Origin: JBBRSD01 sp038245725
GTDB lineage: Bacteria > Actinomycetota > Coriobacteriia > Anaerosomatales > JAAXUF01
Direction: 5' to 3'
Length of the DNA stretch: 64,000 nucleotides
NCBI GenBank assembly: GCA_038245725.1
Contig: JBBRSD010000006.1
Location: 117,276 to 181,275, forward strand
Both the position numbers and the translations under genes were made by a program. The notes below the pieces were generated by a model, which did no database searches, was not told the origin of the DNA, and worked only from the letters and a program-made list of their open reading frames with translations. Numbering within the stretch: position 1 is the first letter of the stretch; every line of letters begins with the position of its first letter. This document shows, one piece after another, positions 50,183 to 57,718 of this stretch.

Positions 50183-50187
50183 TCGCA

Positions 50188-51330
50188 ATGTGCTACGACG
50201 AAGGGCGTCTGATGGCGTACCTCGACCACGAAGTGACCGCCGAGGAGCGCGCGAAGATCGCGTCTCACGTCGCCGAGTGCGGCGAGTGCGCGGTCGTGCT
50301 CGAGCGGCTCGCGACAGACAGCGCTCTCGCGGCTGCCGCGCTCGGCACGCTGCAGCCGACGGCGGAGGTGGTCCCGCTGCCGACGCCGCTCGAAGGCAGG
50401 CGGGTCTCGGCGAGGGCGAGCGCGGGCGGCATCCGCTGGACGCAGGTCGCGGCAGTCGCCGCGGTCGCGCTCGTGCTGAGCTCGTTCGGCCTGCGCCCGG
50501 TGCGAACCGCGGCGGCCAACCTGCTGCAGGTGTTCCGCATGCAGAAGGTGCAGACGGTCACGCTCTCGGAGGCGGACCTGCAAAGCATCGGCACGGCGCT
50601 GAAGGCGGGCGGGCATGTCGACCTCAAGTCGTTCGGCGAGGCGTGGATCGTCGGCGGGTCGTCAGCCGCGACGACGGTCACGCTATCGCAGGCGCAAGCC
50701 ACCGTCGGCTTCCCGGTGAAACTGCCGAGCAACGCTCCCGCGGAGCCGGTGATCATGCTTCAGCAGGGTCGGACGTACAAGTTCAAGCTGCACGTGGCCG
50801 CGATCAACGAGGCGCTCACGTCCTACGGAAGCGAGCGCACGCTACCCTCCGCGCTCGACAACAAGGAGTTCTCGATCAACGTGCCGCCGATCGTGATCGC
50901 ACGCTATCCGGTCCCGGCAGGCACGAACACAGCCGGATGGCCGAGCAAGTCGCGCGGCCTGTACGTCGGTCAGGCCCGCAGCCCCGAGATCGTGGTGCCC
51001 GACGGTGTAGACGCGGCACAGCTGCGCGATGTGCTGCTGAACCTGCCGTTCATCCCGGCAAGCGTCCGCAACCAGATCGCGGCGGTCCAGAACTGGCAGT
51101 CGACGCTCATCATCCCGAACGTGGACGGGACCGCGCACGACGTGACGATCGACGGAGTGCCGGCGGTTGTGATCACTCCGAAGAGTGCCGCACGAGACAC
51201 TCGGGCCAAATTCGGTCCGCTTCCCGACAGCACAAGCGTAATCTGGAACGACAACGGTGTGATTCGCGCCATCGGCGGACCGATCAACGAGGAAGCGGCC
51301 ATCAGTCTGGCGAAGACCATGGTGAAATGA
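50188..51330 (+). CDS. Zinc-finger (zf-HC2) transmembrane anti-sigma factor
   Basis: About 380 residues. The N-terminal anti-sigma domain has HVAECGEC (H-x3-C-x2-C) near 30-37 after YDEGRLMAYLDHEVTAEER. One transmembrane helix lies at about 88-108 (VAAVAAVALVLSSFGLRPV). The large outer domain of 270 residues is unrecognised and could be the sensor. AAGGAG precedes ATG 50188. It holds the upstream sigma factor inactive until a signal arrives. It overlaps the ABC ATPase by 4 bases. Confidence 0.8.
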   Translation: MCYDEGRLMAYLDHEVTAEERAKIASHVAECGECAVVLERLATDSALAAAALGTLQPTAEVVPLPTPLEGRRVSARASAGGIRWTQVAAVAAVALVLSSFGLRPVRTAAANLLQVFRMQKVQTVTLSEADLQSIGTALKAGGHVDLKSFGEAWIVGGSSAATTVTLSQAQATVGFPVKLPSNAPAEPVIMLQQGRTYKFKLHVAAINEALTSYGSERTLPSALDNKEFSINVPPIVIARYPVPAGTNTAGWPSKSRGLYVGQARSPEIVVPDGVDAAQLRDVLLNLPFIPASVRNQIAAVQNWQSTLIIPNVDGTAHDVTIDGVPAVVITPKSAARDTRAKFGPLPDSTSVIWNDNGVIRAIGGPINEEAAISLAKTMVK

Positions 51331-52277
51331 CACAGACGAGCGACCTGGTCATCCGAACGGAAGACCTCACCAAGTACTACGGACGCAGCGTTGGCTGCGA
51401 GAAGATATGCCTTCGGGTTCGCCGGGGGCATATCTTCGGCTTCCTCGGGCCCAACGGCGCTGGGAAGTCGACGTTCATCAAGATGATGGTCGGGCTGCAC
51501 CAGCCCACGTCGGGGACGGGCGAGCTGCTTGGGAGGCGGCTTGGCGACTTTCGGTCGCGGCGTCGTGTGGGATTCCTGCCCGAGAACTTCCGCTACCAGG
51601 AGTGGCTCACGCCGCGAGAGCTGCTGCGATTCCACGGCGGCGTGCTCGCGATGGAGGCGCCTGCGATCGCGGCCGCGACCACCCGCGCGCTGGCGGGCGT
51701 GGGGCTCGCCGACCACGCGGACGTGAAGCTGCGCGACTTCAGCAAGGGGATGCAGCAGCGTTTCGGGCTGGCGTGCGCGCTACTGGGCGAGCCGGAACTG
51801 CTCTTTCTCGACGAGCCGACGTCTGCGCTCGACCCCCTCGGACGCGCCGAGGTCCGGCGGCTGCTTCTTGACGTGCGCGAGCGCGGGACCACGGTGTTCC
51901 TCAACAGCCACCTTCTCGGTGAGGTGGAGCAGGTCTGCGACGAGGTCGCCGTCATCGACCACGGGCAGCTCGTCGCGAGCGGCACGCTCTCGGAGCTGCT
52001 CGCCGGGCCGTGCGAAGTCGCGATCTCGTTCGCCGAGCCGGTCGACCCGGCGCTCGCCGAGCGCATCGTCGCAGGCGTCGGGGCGCGGGTGCTCGAGAGT
52101 CGGCCGACGATGGTGGCCGCGGGCCTGCCCGCCGAGGACGCGATCCCGGAGCTCGTCGCCCAGCTCGTCGCGGCGGGCGCGCGGGTCTGCAGCGTCGAGC
52201 GTCGCCACCGAACGCTTGAGAGCCTCTTCCTCGAGGTCACCGCCGAGGACGCGAAGCCGGAGGCCCGACGTGGGTAG
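51327..52277 (+). CDS. ABC-2 type transporter ATPase
   Basis: A 316-residue ATPase: Walker A GPNGAGKST, LPENFRYQEWLTP after the Q-loop region, signature FSKGMQQR, Walker B LLFLDEPTSALDPLG, switch His in NSHLLGEVEQVCD. The C-terminal 90 residues form the domain typical of CcmA/NatA-like exporters. Coupled to the anti-sigma gene (ATGA) and to the permease (8-base overlap). The cargo is unknown. Confidence 0.88.
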   Translation: MTQTSDLVIRTEDLTKYYGRSVGCEKICLRVRRGHIFGFLGPNGAGKSTFIKMMVGLHQPTSGTGELLGRRLGDFRSRRRVGFLPENFRYQEWLTPRELLRFHGGVLAMEAPAIAAATTRALAGVGLADHADVKLRDFSKGMQQRFGLACALLGEPELLFLDEPTSALDPLGRAEVRRLLLDVRERGTTVFLNSHLLGEVEQVCDEVAVIDHGQLVASGTLSELLAGPCEVAISFAEPVDPALAERIVAGVGARVLESRPTMVAAGLPAEDAIPELVAQLVAAGARVCSVERRHRTLESLFLEVTAEDAKPEARRG

Positions 52278-53139
52278 CGGCGGCGCGACACGGCGCGTGC
52301 TGCTCGTCGCAGGACTCACACTGCGCGAGGCGATGCGGCGCAAGGTGGTTCTCGCCGCGCTGCTCATGTCCGCCGGTTTCCTCGGGATCTACGGCTTCGC
52401 GATCCATGTGGGCGCTTCGGCGATCTGGAGCGCAGCTCCGGGCGGACTCGCCGAGATGACCGGTCGCCTCGTTGCCGCGCAGCTCGTCTACATCGGACTC
52501 TTCCCCGCGAGCTTCCTCGTCGCGCTGACCGCGGTGTTCGCCTCGGCAGGTACCGTGTCGAGCGAACTCGACAGCGGCGTCATCTACGCCGTTCTCGCCC
52601 GGCCGATCCGCCGAGGCGAGCTCGTGCTCGGCAAGTTCCTGGGGCTCGCGACGATGCTTGCGGCGTATGCGGCGGCGTTCGACGGCGGCGTTATCGCGCT
52701 CGCCCGCTGGCAGGTGCGCGCGCCGATCCTCAGTTCGTGGGCGGCGGGGCTTGCACTGCTGGTCCTCGAGTCGGTGCCACTGCTCGCGCTCTCGGTGCTG
52801 GGCAGCACGCGCCTGCCCACGCTCGCGAACGGCGTGATGTGCACGGCGGCGTACGGGATCGCGTTCATCGGCGGGTTGATCGAGGCGGTCGGGGCGGTTC
52901 TGGGCAACGCGACTATGGGCAACATCGGCATCGTCGCGAGCCTGCTCATGCCGCTCGACGCGCTGCACCGCAAGGCGCTGTCGCTGCTGCTTCCGCAAGG
53001 GCTGCTCTTCCAAAACGGCGGACCGCCGGGAATGGGAGGCAGCAGCGTCCCGAGCGTTTGGATGGTGGTGTACGCGGCGCTCTACATCGTGGCGCTCGTC
53101 GCGCTTGCCGCGCGAACCTTCGCCCGAAGAGACCTGTAG
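52270..53139 (+). CDS. ABC-2 type transporter permease
   Basis: A 289-residue protein with about six transmembrane helices and the N-terminal GLTLREAMRRKVVLAALLMS typical of NosY-like ABC-2 permeases. FASAGTVSSELDSGVIYAVLARPIRRGELVLGKFLG is the coupling region. The GTG start overlaps the ATPase gene. With the upstream sigma/anti-sigma pair it forms a four-gene stress-response export operon. Confidence 0.85.
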   Translation: MGSGGATRRVLLVAGLTLREAMRRKVVLAALLMSAGFLGIYGFAIHVGASAIWSAAPGGLAEMTGRLVAAQLVYIGLFPASFLVALTAVFASAGTVSSELDSGVIYAVLARPIRRGELVLGKFLGLATMLAAYAAAFDGGVIALARWQVRAPILSSWAAGLALLVLESVPLLALSVLGSTRLPTLANGVMCTAAYGIAFIGGLIEAVGAVLGNATMGNIGIVASLLMPLDALHRKALSLLLPQGLLFQNGGPPGMGGSSVPSVWMVVYAALYIVALVALAARTFARRDL

Positions 53140-53183
53140 CGAAGGGCTGAACCGGGCCAGCTTGCGGCCCCAAGAAACAAGAA

Positions 53184-53205
53184 GAGGGCGGATCGCTCCG
53201 CCCTC
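53184..53205. terminator. Bidirectional terminator
   Basis: Perfect 9-bp arms GAGGGCGGA and TCCGCCCTC around TCGC. On the minus strand it is followed by TTCTTGTTTCTTGG, on the plus strand by CCATTCTT. It separates the ABC permease gene from the convergent tRNA. Confidence 0.7.
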
Positions 53206-53217
53206 CCATTCTTCGTG

Positions 53218-53293
53218 TGGTGCCCCCGGCAAGATTCGAACTTGCGACACCAGGTTTAGGAAACCTGTGCTCTATCCCCTGAGCTACGGAGGC
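53218..53293 (-). tRNA. tRNA-Arg(CCT)
   Basis: On the minus strand a full cloverleaf can be read: acceptor GCCTCCG with CGGGGGC, D-arm with AGCTCAGGGGATAGAGC, anticodon stem CAGGT/ACCTG around TTCCTAA giving anticodon CCT, T-arm with GTTCGAATC, discriminator A and an encoded CCA. The tRNA reads AGG codons. Confidence 0.95.
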
Positions 53294-53328
53294 GTTTGTA
53301 GCGTGCGCCATTCTAGCGCAGACGGGGC

Positions 53329-54645
53329 TCAGACCCCCAACATCCAGGCCCACGCGGGCACGACATGGATGACCGCCCCGTCCACTGTGATCTCCTCGGA
53401 ATCATGCATTGTCACGATGGTCGACTCGCGAAGCCCCGTTTCTCCCATTGCGTCTGCTAGTGCGCGGACCTCGCGCTCACGTGTGCTCGCCTTCGACATG
53501 TCCGCGCAGACTTGCAGAAGTTGAGTCGCGTGACCGGTCTCAGGGTCACCAACGATGAAGTCGACTTCGGTGCCTGCCGCCTTGGAGTAGTAGGAGATGG
53601 CGCCGTCTCGAGTTCCCCGCTGGCGTCGACGCAGCTCAAGGTAGATAGAGTTCTCCAAGCGCGCCCCCAGATTCGAGACACCCGCGGGCGAGACGGCGAA
53701 TGCCAGCCCCGGGTCGATTGCGTACACCTTCTTTGGATTCGCCTCTCGGACACGCAATGAACGGTCAAAGACAGGGATGGTGAACAGCAGGAACGCGTCG
53801 ATGAAGTGGCCGAGGAGTTCGTAGAGGGTGTCCTTTCCCACCGCGATGCCCCGGGACTTCAGATCGTTTGCGATCTTGTTCACCGAGGTGAGCGAGCCGG
53901 ATGATTGCAGGAGCGCGAGCGCGAAGTACCGCACCGCATGGACGTTCTTGATCTGGTGCCGGTCGATGATATCGCGCAGCAGCACAAGCTGAACGTAGTC
54001 CTGCAGCGTCTGGATGCGCTCGGCCTCACCCAGCTTCTGCGCATCGGGAAACCCGCCGACTCGAAGATACTCCCCGAATGCCGCCTCCAGCTGCGATCGC
54101 ATTCGGGATCCAGGTGTCCCTGTTGGCAGCCCGATATCGGAGTACAGCAGTGTCTCTGCAAAGCTCATCGGGAGCAGCTCGACGGTGTAGCCACGTCCTC
54201 GGAACTCGATGGCGACTTCAGTTGAGAGCATCTTGGCCGACGATCCTGACACGTAGAGCCGTGCCGATTCGGTGTCGAGGACACAGCGCGCGAATCGCGA
54301 CCAGCCGTCGACCACTTGGATCTCATCGAGGAAGAGGTATGCATCCTCGGAGCGAGCAGCGGGATTCAATCGGTAGAAGGTCTCGAGCGTTCGATCGAGT
54401 ACATCGGGCCCGAGCGGCTGCAAACGATCGTCTTCGAAGTTGACGTACAGGAGCCGGTTCTTCTCGATGCCTGCATCGATGAGCCGTTGCATTTCTTGAA
54501 AGAGCAGGTAGGTCTTGCCCGACCGACGCATCCCCATGATGACCCGAGCCATGTCCGATGCATCCGGGAGAGCCGTCAGCCGTGGGCTGACGATGGGCAG
54601 CGGTCGTTCTTGGAAGTCGGCTATCAGTTGCTCGATTGCGTCCAT
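53329..54645 (-). CDS. AAA ATPase with DUF4143 domain
   Basis: A 438-residue protein. The N-terminal AAA_14 domain has Walker A GMRRSGKTYLL (about 38-48), Walker B AYLFLDEIQVV and sensor YVSGSSAKML. The C-terminal DUF4143 part contains YLRVGGFPDAQ, the winged-helix-like TSVNKIANDLKSRGIAVGKDTLYELL and a PD-(D/E)XK-like TEVDFIVGD. The family is very common in anaerobes and has no settled function. A palindrome overlaps its promoter region. Remains of a related ATPase lie downstream of it at 54907-55288. Confidence 0.85.
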   Translation of the reverse strand: MDAIEQLIADFQERPLPIVSPRLTALPDASDMARVIMGMRRSGKTYLLFQEMQRLIDAGIEKNRLLYVNFEDDRLQPLGPDVLDRTLETFYRLNPAARSEDAYLFLDEIQVVDGWSRFARCVLDTESARLYVSGSSAKMLSTEVAIEFRGRGYTVELLPMSFAETLLYSDIGLPTGTPGSRMRSQLEAAFGEYLRVGGFPDAQKLGEAERIQTLQDYVQLVLLRDIIDRHQIKNVHAVRYFALALLQSSGSLTSVNKIANDLKSRGIAVGKDTLYELLGHFIDAFLLFTIPVFDRSLRVREANPKKVYAIDPGLAFAVSPAGVSNLGARLENSIYLELRRRQRGTRDGAISYYSKAAGTEVDFIVGDPETGHATQLLQVCADMSKASTREREVRALADAMGETGLRESTIVTMHDSEEITVDGAVIHVVPAWAWMLGV

Positions 54646-54660
54646 GGGTTTCCTTTCTTC

Positions 54661-54688
54661 AAGGACACATGATCAGTTATGTGTCCTT
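54661..54688. promoter_or_regulatory. 10-bp palindrome upstream of the DUF4143 ATPase
   Basis: AAGGACACAT and ATGTGTCCTT are perfect inverted copies around GATCAGTT, 15 bases before the ATPase start. The position suggests an autoregulatory operator or leader hairpin. The 218 bases from 54689 to 54906 hold no gene that I can support. Confidence 0.5.
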
Positions 54689-54906
54689 CCAACAAGGAAA
54701 CAAAGACGACTATCTATCATTCGTCGACGGGAACCATCGATGCAACTCGGCGGCAGTCCCGCGTTGTCAGTCCTGCAAGGCATTCTCCTTGCGAACCTTG
54801 GCGGCTTTGACCGAAACGAGCCAGGGAGTCTATTCACTGAGTCCCCGATCGGTTACGGCAAGCGGTCAAGAACCGGCGGTGAGTCCAGTATCGGTTAAGC
54901 AATCAG

Positions 54907-55414
54907 TCAAGCGCTGAATAGCCGACCGGGGTTCGCCAGCTCTGCGACGGGTACCGCCTCTACCCGCTCGCCTAGCGAGTATCGCAACTCACCCGGATTC
55001 GCTGACGCCGAGCGCTCGCGCCGGATCGGCTGCGCTCCAAGTTTGCCCGTGATAGTGGGCGAGCATTGTCCAGAAACGGCGCAATGCGACTGCTGGAACA
55101 CGCACGCCCCACTGCGGGAGGTCTCGCTCGAGGAGCGATTGAATGAACTGGTCGCGCCATGCAAGGCTGTCCTCTTCCGCGGCGGCGAGGAATGAGAGCG
55201 GGAAACCTCCGCGACGCCACAGGTCCGCCATGGCATCGACACCGACCTCGCCGAGCGAGAACCCGCTGATCGTGATTCGCTCAACGCGTCCGGCCGAGCC
55301 CACGGCGCCGTCGTAGACCGTCTCGCCTATGCGGGGGTCGACGACGCCGACGATCGCTCGGATAAGCGGGCGCGGCGTGTTGTACTCGCCGCCGTTTCTG
55401 CCGGCGTTGCCCAT
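54907..55414 (-). pseudogene. Remnant joining a type I methylase (HsdM) fragment to a DUF4143 ATPase fragment
   Basis: Read on the minus strand, 55414-55289 encodes GRNGGEYNTPRPLIRAIV and DPRIGETVYDGAVGSAG. This is the start of an HsdM/N6-adenine methylase core (normally GGEFYTPRxLV...PACGSGG), with the catalytic region missing. Without a stop it runs into an ATPase fragment (WRRGGFPLSFLAAAEEDSL, LERDLPQWGVRVPAVALRRF, ALGVSES), which stops at 54989. The ATPase C-terminus (RYSLGERVEAVPVAELANPG) continues in another frame to 54907. This shows deletion and frameshift decay of two different genes. Confidence 0.7.
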
Positions 55415-55475
55415 CCGCCTGATCTTGCTAATCGGGAAGCCCGACTGGCGGCACGCCGCCGCCCGTACTCCGCAC

Positions 55476-55688
55476 TCAGTCCGCGCAGCTGCGCACCTGC
55501 TCGACAACGTGATTGTCGCTGAGAATGTCCACGCGCACGCCGTGATCGTAGTTGCAGGCAAACTCGCGGGCCTCTTGCCGAGCCGTCTCGATCGTCGGAT
55601 ACCAGATCAGTGGGCTCTTGGCGAACAGATCCGGGTTCTTCTGACCGGGCAGGTAGACCAGGAGGTGGTATCGCCGGCGTAGCGTCAT
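55476..55688 (-). CDS. Small hypothetical protein
   Basis: A 70-residue protein with GGAG 8 bases before ATG 55688 (a longer TTG start at 55703 is less likely). It begins MTLRRRYHLLVYLPGQKNP and contains IWYPTIETARQEAREFACNYD. Composition and strand-helix pattern look genuine, but no family is recognised. It lies next to decayed restriction genes and may be an orphan or remnant. Confidence 0.45.
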   Translation of the reverse strand: MTLRRRYHLLVYLPGQKNPDLFAKSPLIWYPTIETARQEAREFACNYDHGVRVDILSDNHVVEQVRSCAD

Positions 55689-55822
55689 GTCGACCAGCTC
55701 CAATCATCGGCGTCTCGTCATTCGCGGGTCTGAGCCGCGGCCAATGTCGCTCAGGTGGATTCTACCTTGCGCCGACCGCTCGATGCTTTTGAAGTCATGC
55801 AGTGCTGCGCTCCGACGCGCTC

Positions 55823-56338
55823 TCAGAAGTCGAACACCGACCAGCAGATATCGTTCCGCAACCGCTGGTCGTCGAGCACGAGCTCGCGAATCGCCTCCGG
55901 GAGCTGGGCGCGCTGCCACCGGCACTCGAGTCGCGCTGCGCTCCCGCCCTCTCCTTCCGGCGCGGCAGCGCGTGCGGCCTTGATCGCATAGGCGGCCGCA
56001 CCGAGCTCGTGCGCGGCGACGTGTGCGACGTTCGCGGCCTGGCCGGCAGCGTACGCGGCATGCCGTGCCGCCCCGCTCAAGTCCCGTGCCGCTGCGTTCG
56101 CTTTGCCAGCGGCGGTGCGCGCTTGCTGCATGATGATCTCACCTCGAACCCAGGCGCGCACCTGCTCGATCGCCTTACGCGGACGCTCGTCCTCGGGCTG
56201 CACCTGTTCGAACAGGTGTTGCACGTGCTCCGCGCAGTCGGCCGCCCATTCGGCAAGCAGCCGGTGGTCCGAGTCCTGCAGCGTGCCACCGCGGCGGATG
56301 GTGATGAATCTGGAATCGCGGTCTTTGGGGAGGATCAC
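55823..56338 (-). CDS. Imm5-like putative immunity protein
   Basis: About 171 residues: RFITIRRGGTLQDSDHRLLAEWAADCAEHVQHLFE, RKAIEQVRAWVRGEI, ARHAAYAAGQAANVAHVAAHELGAAAYAIKAA, LPEAIRELVLDDQRLRNDICWSVF. These repeated helical motifs match the 'putative immunity protein' (Imm5) family. Homologues are named for polymorphic-toxin immunity, but many, as here, have no toxin nearby. AGGGA lies 6 bases before GTG 56338; GTG 56353 is an alternative. Confidence 0.7.
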   Translation of the reverse strand: MILPKDRDSRFITIRRGGTLQDSDHRLLAEWAADCAEHVQHLFEQVQPEDERPRKAIEQVRAWVRGEIIMQQARTAAGKANAAARDLSGAARHAAYAAGQAANVAHVAAHELGAAAYAIKAARAAAPEGEGGSAARLECRWQRAQLPEAIRELVLDDQRLRNDICWSVFDF

Positions 56339-56497
56339 TGTCTTTCCCTTCACTCCATCGGCCCAACTGGTTCTTCTCCGCGCCGCAGCGGGTGGAAACG
56401 ACTGCGGCAGCCGGGTGCGTCCAAGCATGAACCGGGTACGAGGTACAGGCGGCAGAACGCACGCCGACACAATAGACAACCTCCCGGGGGTGGCCAC

Positions 56498-57706
56498 GTG
56501 CAGGTCCTAGTCATCAACTCGGGCTCGAGCTCGGTGAAGTTCGAGCTGTTCGAGATGGAGCCGGAGCGCGCGCTTCTCGAGGGCGAGGTCGAGCGCATCG
56601 GCCAGGCTGAGCCGGGCATGTGGGTCGAGGACCTCTCGGCGAGCGCGCCCCATCGCGTGCAACGTCCGGTGCGCGCGGCGGATCACAGAGAGGCGCTGCT
56701 CTCGGTGCTGGAAGCGCTCAGGAGCGCTGAGTCACCGGCGGACCTGAGCACGATCGTGGCTGTGGGGCACCGCGTCGTCCACGGCGGCTCCCGTTTCACG
56801 GCCCCCACGCGCATAGACGGCGACGTGCTCGACGGCATCCGATCGTTCGAACTCCTCGCGCCGGTGCACGCGAAAGCAAACGTGGCCGGGATCGAGGCAG
56901 CGCGTGCGGCCTTCCCGGACGTCTGCCATGTCGCCGTCTTCGACACGTCGTTTCACAGCACGATTCCGGCGGTTGCCTGCGAGTACGCGTTGCCTCGCGC
57001 CATGGCGAAGCGCTACGGGATCCGGCGCTACGGCTTCCACGGCATCTCGCACGAGTACGTCGCTCGCCGCGCCGCACTGCTGCTCGGGCGTGACCCTGAG
57101 ACGCTCGACCTCATCAGCCTGCATCTCGGAAACGGCGCGAGCGTCGCCGCCATCCGCGGGGGCAAGAGCATCGACACGTCCATGGGCATGACGCCGCTTG
57201 AGGGCCTCGTCATGGGGACCCGCTGCGGCGACGTCGACCCGGCGGTGCCAGGGCTGATCGGCGAGATCAGCGGGAGATCCCGCGAAGAGGTCAACCGGGT
57301 GCTCAACTTCGAGAGCGGCCTCAAGGGCCTGTGCGGGGAGAGCGACATCCGAGAGGTGCACGCGCTTGCGGCCATCGGCGACAAGGATGCTGAACTTGCC
57401 GTCGACATGTTCTGCTACCGCGCCAAGAAGTACATCGGGGCGTACTATGCGGCGCTCGGCCGCCTCGACGCGGTCGTCTTCACGGCAGGCATCGGCGAGA
57501 ACGACGCTCTGGTGCGCGCGCGAATCTGCGACGGCCTTGTGCGTCTCGGCATAGAGGTCGATCCGGCCCGCAACTCCGCGGCAGACGCTGGCGAGCGGGT
57601 AATAAGTGCGGACGGGTGCGAGGTTGCTGTCATGGTGATCCCCACCGACGAGGAGTTCGAACTCGCACGCGCGGCAGTCGCGTGCGCGGACCAGTCGACC
57701 GACTGA
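56498..57706 (+). CDS. ackA: Acetate kinase
   Basis: A 402-residue acetate kinase converting acetyl-phosphate and ADP to acetate and ATP. Motifs: LVINSGSSSVKFELF (N-terminal phosphate loop), VGHRVVHGGSRF, VFDTSFHSTIPA, RRYGFHGISHEYVA (catalytic His), ISLHLGNGASVAAI, MGMTPLEGLVMGTRCGDVDP and FTAGIGENDALVR. GTG 56498 is preceded by GGGGGTGG. It is followed by phosphoketolase, so the pair gives ATP from xylulose-5-phosphate or fructose-6-phosphate. Confidence 0.93.
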   Translation: MQVLVINSGSSSVKFELFEMEPERALLEGEVERIGQAEPGMWVEDLSASAPHRVQRPVRAADHREALLSVLEALRSAESPADLSTIVAVGHRVVHGGSRFTAPTRIDGDVLDGIRSFELLAPVHAKANVAGIEAARAAFPDVCHVAVFDTSFHSTIPAVACEYALPRAMAKRYGIRRYGFHGISHEYVARRAALLLGRDPETLDLISLHLGNGASVAAIRGGKSIDTSMGMTPLEGLVMGTRCGDVDPAVPGLIGEISGRSREEVNRVLNFESGLKGLCGESDIREVHALAAIGDKDAELAVDMFCYRAKKYIGAYYAALGRLDAVVFTAGIGENDALVRARICDGLVRLGIEVDPARNSAADAGERVISADGCEVAVMVIPTDEEFELARAAVACADQSTD

Positions 57707-57718
57707 GAGGTGAGCTGC

